Shown: piece after piece, positions 61,714 to 64,000 of the stretch
Layout of the letters: each line of letters starts with the position of its first letter
Numbering within the stretch: the stretch's first letter is position 1
DNA from: Candidatus Anaeroferrophillacea bacterium
GTDB lineage: Bacteria; Desulfobacterota; Anaeroferrophillalia; Anaeroferrophillales; Anaeroferrophillaceae
Assembly (NCBI GenBank): GCA_016933675.1
Contig: JAFGAM010000076.1
Location: forward strand, 1-64,000
Direction of reading: 5' to 3'
DNA length: 64,000 nucleotides
The notes under the pieces: generated by a model
The model's database searches: none
Seen by the model: only the letters and a program-made list of their open reading frames with translations
Told to the model about the DNA's origin: nothing
Made by a program: the position numbers and the translations under genes

Positions 61714-62604
61714 TCAGGAAGCGGTGAACGTGGGGCTGACAAGCAGCAGCTCGCGAGCGATTTTCGCCGCCACCAGGGGCGAAAAACCGGCGGGGTCACA
61801 GGGCGGAGACAACTCCACCAGATCGGCGCCCACCACCCGGCGGTCGGCCAGGTGCGCCAGCGCCGCCAGCAGGTCGACGACGCTCACGCCGCCGGGCTCC
61901 GGGGTGCCGGTGCCGGGGAAGCAGCCGGGATCAAGAACATCCAGATCGACGCTCAGGTAAAGGGGCCGATCGCCGAGTTCACTCAGCACCGCAGGCACGG
62001 CGGCGAGGGAGAACGGATGCCAGCGGGTGTGACGGCGGCCGTATTCCAGTTCCTCCCGGGCGCCAGAGCGGATGCCGAACTGGCAGAGATTCTCCGGACC
62101 GACGATCTCCGCCGCCCGGCGCATGACGGTGGCGTGGGAGAGGCGTTCACCGAGGTACTCGTCCCGGAGATCGGCGTGAGCATCGAATTGCAGCACCGCG
62201 AGATCCGGATGACGGCGGCGGGCGGCGGCGATGAGCGGCAGGGACACCAGATGTTCGCCGCCGATAAAAAGGGGAAAGGCACAGGTGTCGAACAACCGGT
62301 CGGCGAGCCGGCCGACGGCTGCGAGGGCCGCGGCCGGGTTGCCGAAGGGCAGCTCGAGATCACCGGCATCGCCGAAGTCCAGATCCTCCAGATCCCGCTC
62401 GCGGGCGAGACTGAAGCTTTCGAGGCCGGCGGAAACATCACGGACGGCGGCCGGGGCAAAGCGGCTGCCGGGACGGAATGAGCAGGTACCGTCAAAGGGC
62501 AGCCCGGCAATCACCGCCGCGGCGGGTTCACCGGGGGCCAGCGGCCGGGCACCGAGAAAAACACCGCCGCGGGACATCGACAGACGGACACCGGATGATG
62601 TCAT
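61714..62604 (-). CDS. speB: Agmatinase
   Basis: IAGLPFDGTCSFRPGSRFAPAAVRDVS; LFIGGEHLVSLPLIAAA; VLQFDAHADLRDEYLGERLSHATVMRR; LYLSVDLDVLDPGCFPGTGTPEPGG. Confidence 0.94.
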   Translation of the reverse strand: MTSSGVRLSMSRGGVFLGARPLAPGEPAAAVIAGLPFDGTCSFRPGSRFAPAAVRDVSAGLESFSLARERDLEDLDFGDAGDLELPFGNPAAALAAVGRLADRLFDTCAFPLFIGGEHLVSLPLIAAARRRHPDLAVLQFDAHADLRDEYLGERLSHATVMRRAAEIVGPENLCQFGIRSGAREELEYGRRHTRWHPFSLAAVPAVLSELGDRPLYLSVDLDVLDPGCFPGTGTPEPGGVSVVDLLAALAHLADRRVVGADLVELSPPCDPAGFSPLVAAKIARELLLVSPTFTAS

Positions 62605-62619
62605 CGGGCAATCTCCGAA

Positions 62620-63498
62620 TCAGGCGATATCCAGCCGATCGTTAGCGATCAGTCCGTCAAGCTGCCGGCGGACATAGTTGGGCAGCCCGAAGGCGCCGCG
62701 GTGAACACCGGGGTTGTAATATCTCAGCCGCTCGCCGAAGGTGCGCCAGCCGGCGTCGGTGCGACTCCCCAGCGGCTCGATGCCGCCCTTGGCAGCGAAA
62801 AGGAAGCACCAGGTACCGGTCGGATACGTGGGGATGTGCCCGAGATACAGATAGAGCCGGTCGAAGGTGCGGGCGATGAACTCCGCCTGCTCCCGCAGCA
62901 GACCGGCGAACTCCGGCTGGATCGGGGTCGGCCCCTGGGATACCAGGACACCCTGCTCCCCCAGGGCGGCATAACAGTCGCGGTAGAAGGCCTCGTTGAA
63001 GAGATGCTCGCCGGGGCCTACGGGATCGGTGGAATCGACGATGATGGCATCATAGGGTGCCGCGACCTTCCTGACATACTCCATTCCGTCGCCCACGGTC
63101 AGATTCAGACGCGGATCGGCGAAGCCGGCGCAGATATCGGGAAACCAGGCCCGGGCGGCCTCGATGACGGCGCCGTCGATCTCCACCATGTCGATGGTCT
63201 CCAGCCGCGGGTAACGGCACGCCTCGCGGGCGGTGCCACCGTCGCCGCCGCCGATGATCAATACCCGGCGGGCTTCAGGCAGACAGGCCAGCGGCACATG
63301 GGTGATCAGCTCATGGTAGACGAATTCGTCGCGGTCGGTAGTCATCACCAGCCCGTCGAGCAGCATCACCCGGCCGTATTCCGGCGTGGCAACGATATCG
63401 AGCTGCTGGAACGGTGTCTTCTCGCTGTGAAGCTGGCGCGTCACCCGCAGCGAAAAACGGCAGTTTGGCGAATGTTCTTCGGTGTACCACAGTTCCAT
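62620..63498 (-). CDS. speE: Spermidine synthase
   Basis: MELWYTEEHSPNCRFSLRVTRQLHSEKTPFQQLDIVATPEYGRVMLLDGLVMTTDRDEFVYHELITHVPL; VLIIGGGDGGTAREACRYP. Confidence 0.97.
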   Translation of the reverse strand: MELWYTEEHSPNCRFSLRVTRQLHSEKTPFQQLDIVATPEYGRVMLLDGLVMTTDRDEFVYHELITHVPLACLPEARRVLIIGGGDGGTAREACRYPRLETIDMVEIDGAVIEAARAWFPDICAGFADPRLNLTVGDGMEYVRKVAAPYDAIIVDSTDPVGPGEHLFNEAFYRDCYAALGEQGVLVSQGPTPIQPEFAGLLREQAEFIARTFDRLYLYLGHIPTYPTGTWCFLFAAKGGIEPLGSRTDAGWRTFGERLRYYNPGVHRGAFGLPNYVRRQLDGLIANDRLDIA

Positions 63499-63641
63499 AA
63501 CAACCTCAGCAGTCAGCAGCAAGCGGTCAGAAGTCGGCGCCCCACGCTGCCCGCGGCAGCGATTCATCCATTCTATCGGCCCGCCGGCGGAAAAAGATTA
63601 CCGTACCGATCACGCGCCAGCGGGACTGCCATGCATCACTA

Positions 63642-64000
63642 TTACGCGTACCAGAGCACCACGGCGGCGAAGGCGGTACCGATGCTCTCCACCTTGTGCT
63701 GTACCGAGATACTGTCGATGCGGGCGGCGCTGCGGCCGCGCATCTCGAGGCCCTTGGCCGCCATCCGGCGAACAATGTCCTCCACCTCCTCGCGGTGACC
63801 GCGGGAGGAATACTCCATGATCAGCCCGGGCAGCGACGGATCGTCGGGATAGGCGGCGGCGACGGCGGCGGAGATCATCTCGCCGGGCAGCGACGAGGTG
63901 ATGGAGGCGTAGGCCACCGGCACCAGGGCACCGGCGGGCAGTTTCACCGGCTCCACCACCCGGCTGCCGGGGGGCACGATGCTGCTCATCTTCACCAGGT
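63642..64000 (-). CDS. Pyruvoyl-dependent arginine decarboxylase, 5' end beyond window
   Basis: LVKMSSIVPPGSRVVEPVKLPAGALVPVAYASITSSLPGEMISAAVAAAYPDD...GLIMEYSSRGHREEVEDIVRRM; frame open to the window edge. Confidence 0.93.
   Translation of the reverse strand, partial: LVKMSSIVPPGSRVVEPVKLPAGALVPVAYASITSSLPGEMISAAVAAAYPDDPSLPGLIMEYSSRGHREEVEDIVRRMAAKGLEMRGRSAARIDSISVQHKVESIGTAFAAVVLWYA

Overview
High-GC bacterial chromosomal window; the gene content suggests a Desulfuromonadales-like deltaproteobacterium, but this is inference. No CRISPR array, rRNA or recognisable transposase was seen. Order of content: (1) 0-12.6 kb, an exopolysaccharide locus of exosortase-associated type: export protein, polyprenyl sugar transferase, PrsT-like TPR lipoprotein, UDP-sugar dehydrogenase, NAD-dependent epimerase, tRNA-Glu, a split BY-kinase-like/Wzz-like pair, and an FN3 + FG-GAP protein. 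(2) An acyl-CoA ligase. (3) 14.4-22.1 kb, an unusual all-minus cluster of secreted proteins: a C25 gingipain-like protease, a PPC-like protein split by one in-frame TGA, small secreted or partner proteins, and a duplicated 3' gene fragment. (4) A hybrid histidine kinase with a truncated sensor domain. (5) 24.9-39.4 kb, a complete C-P lyase phosphonate cluster (phnGHIJKLM, DUF1045, phnCDE, hexapeptide acetyltransferase, phnN) with embedded CaiB/BaiF and PPK2 genes and an odd Cys-rich PhnI tail. (6) 39.7-64 kb, mostly housekeeping: isochorismatase, tex, tRNA-Lys, purA, serA, class V aminotransferase, selA, HemN-like, cytidylate kinase-like, panBCD, rpsU, HD, holA, lptE, leuS, dksA, speB, speE and pyruvoyl arginine decarboxylase. 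Dispersed palindromic repeats occur between genes. The best candidates for something undescribed are the C25-centred secreted cluster, the TGA-split protein within it, and the phosphonate/polyphosphate gene association.
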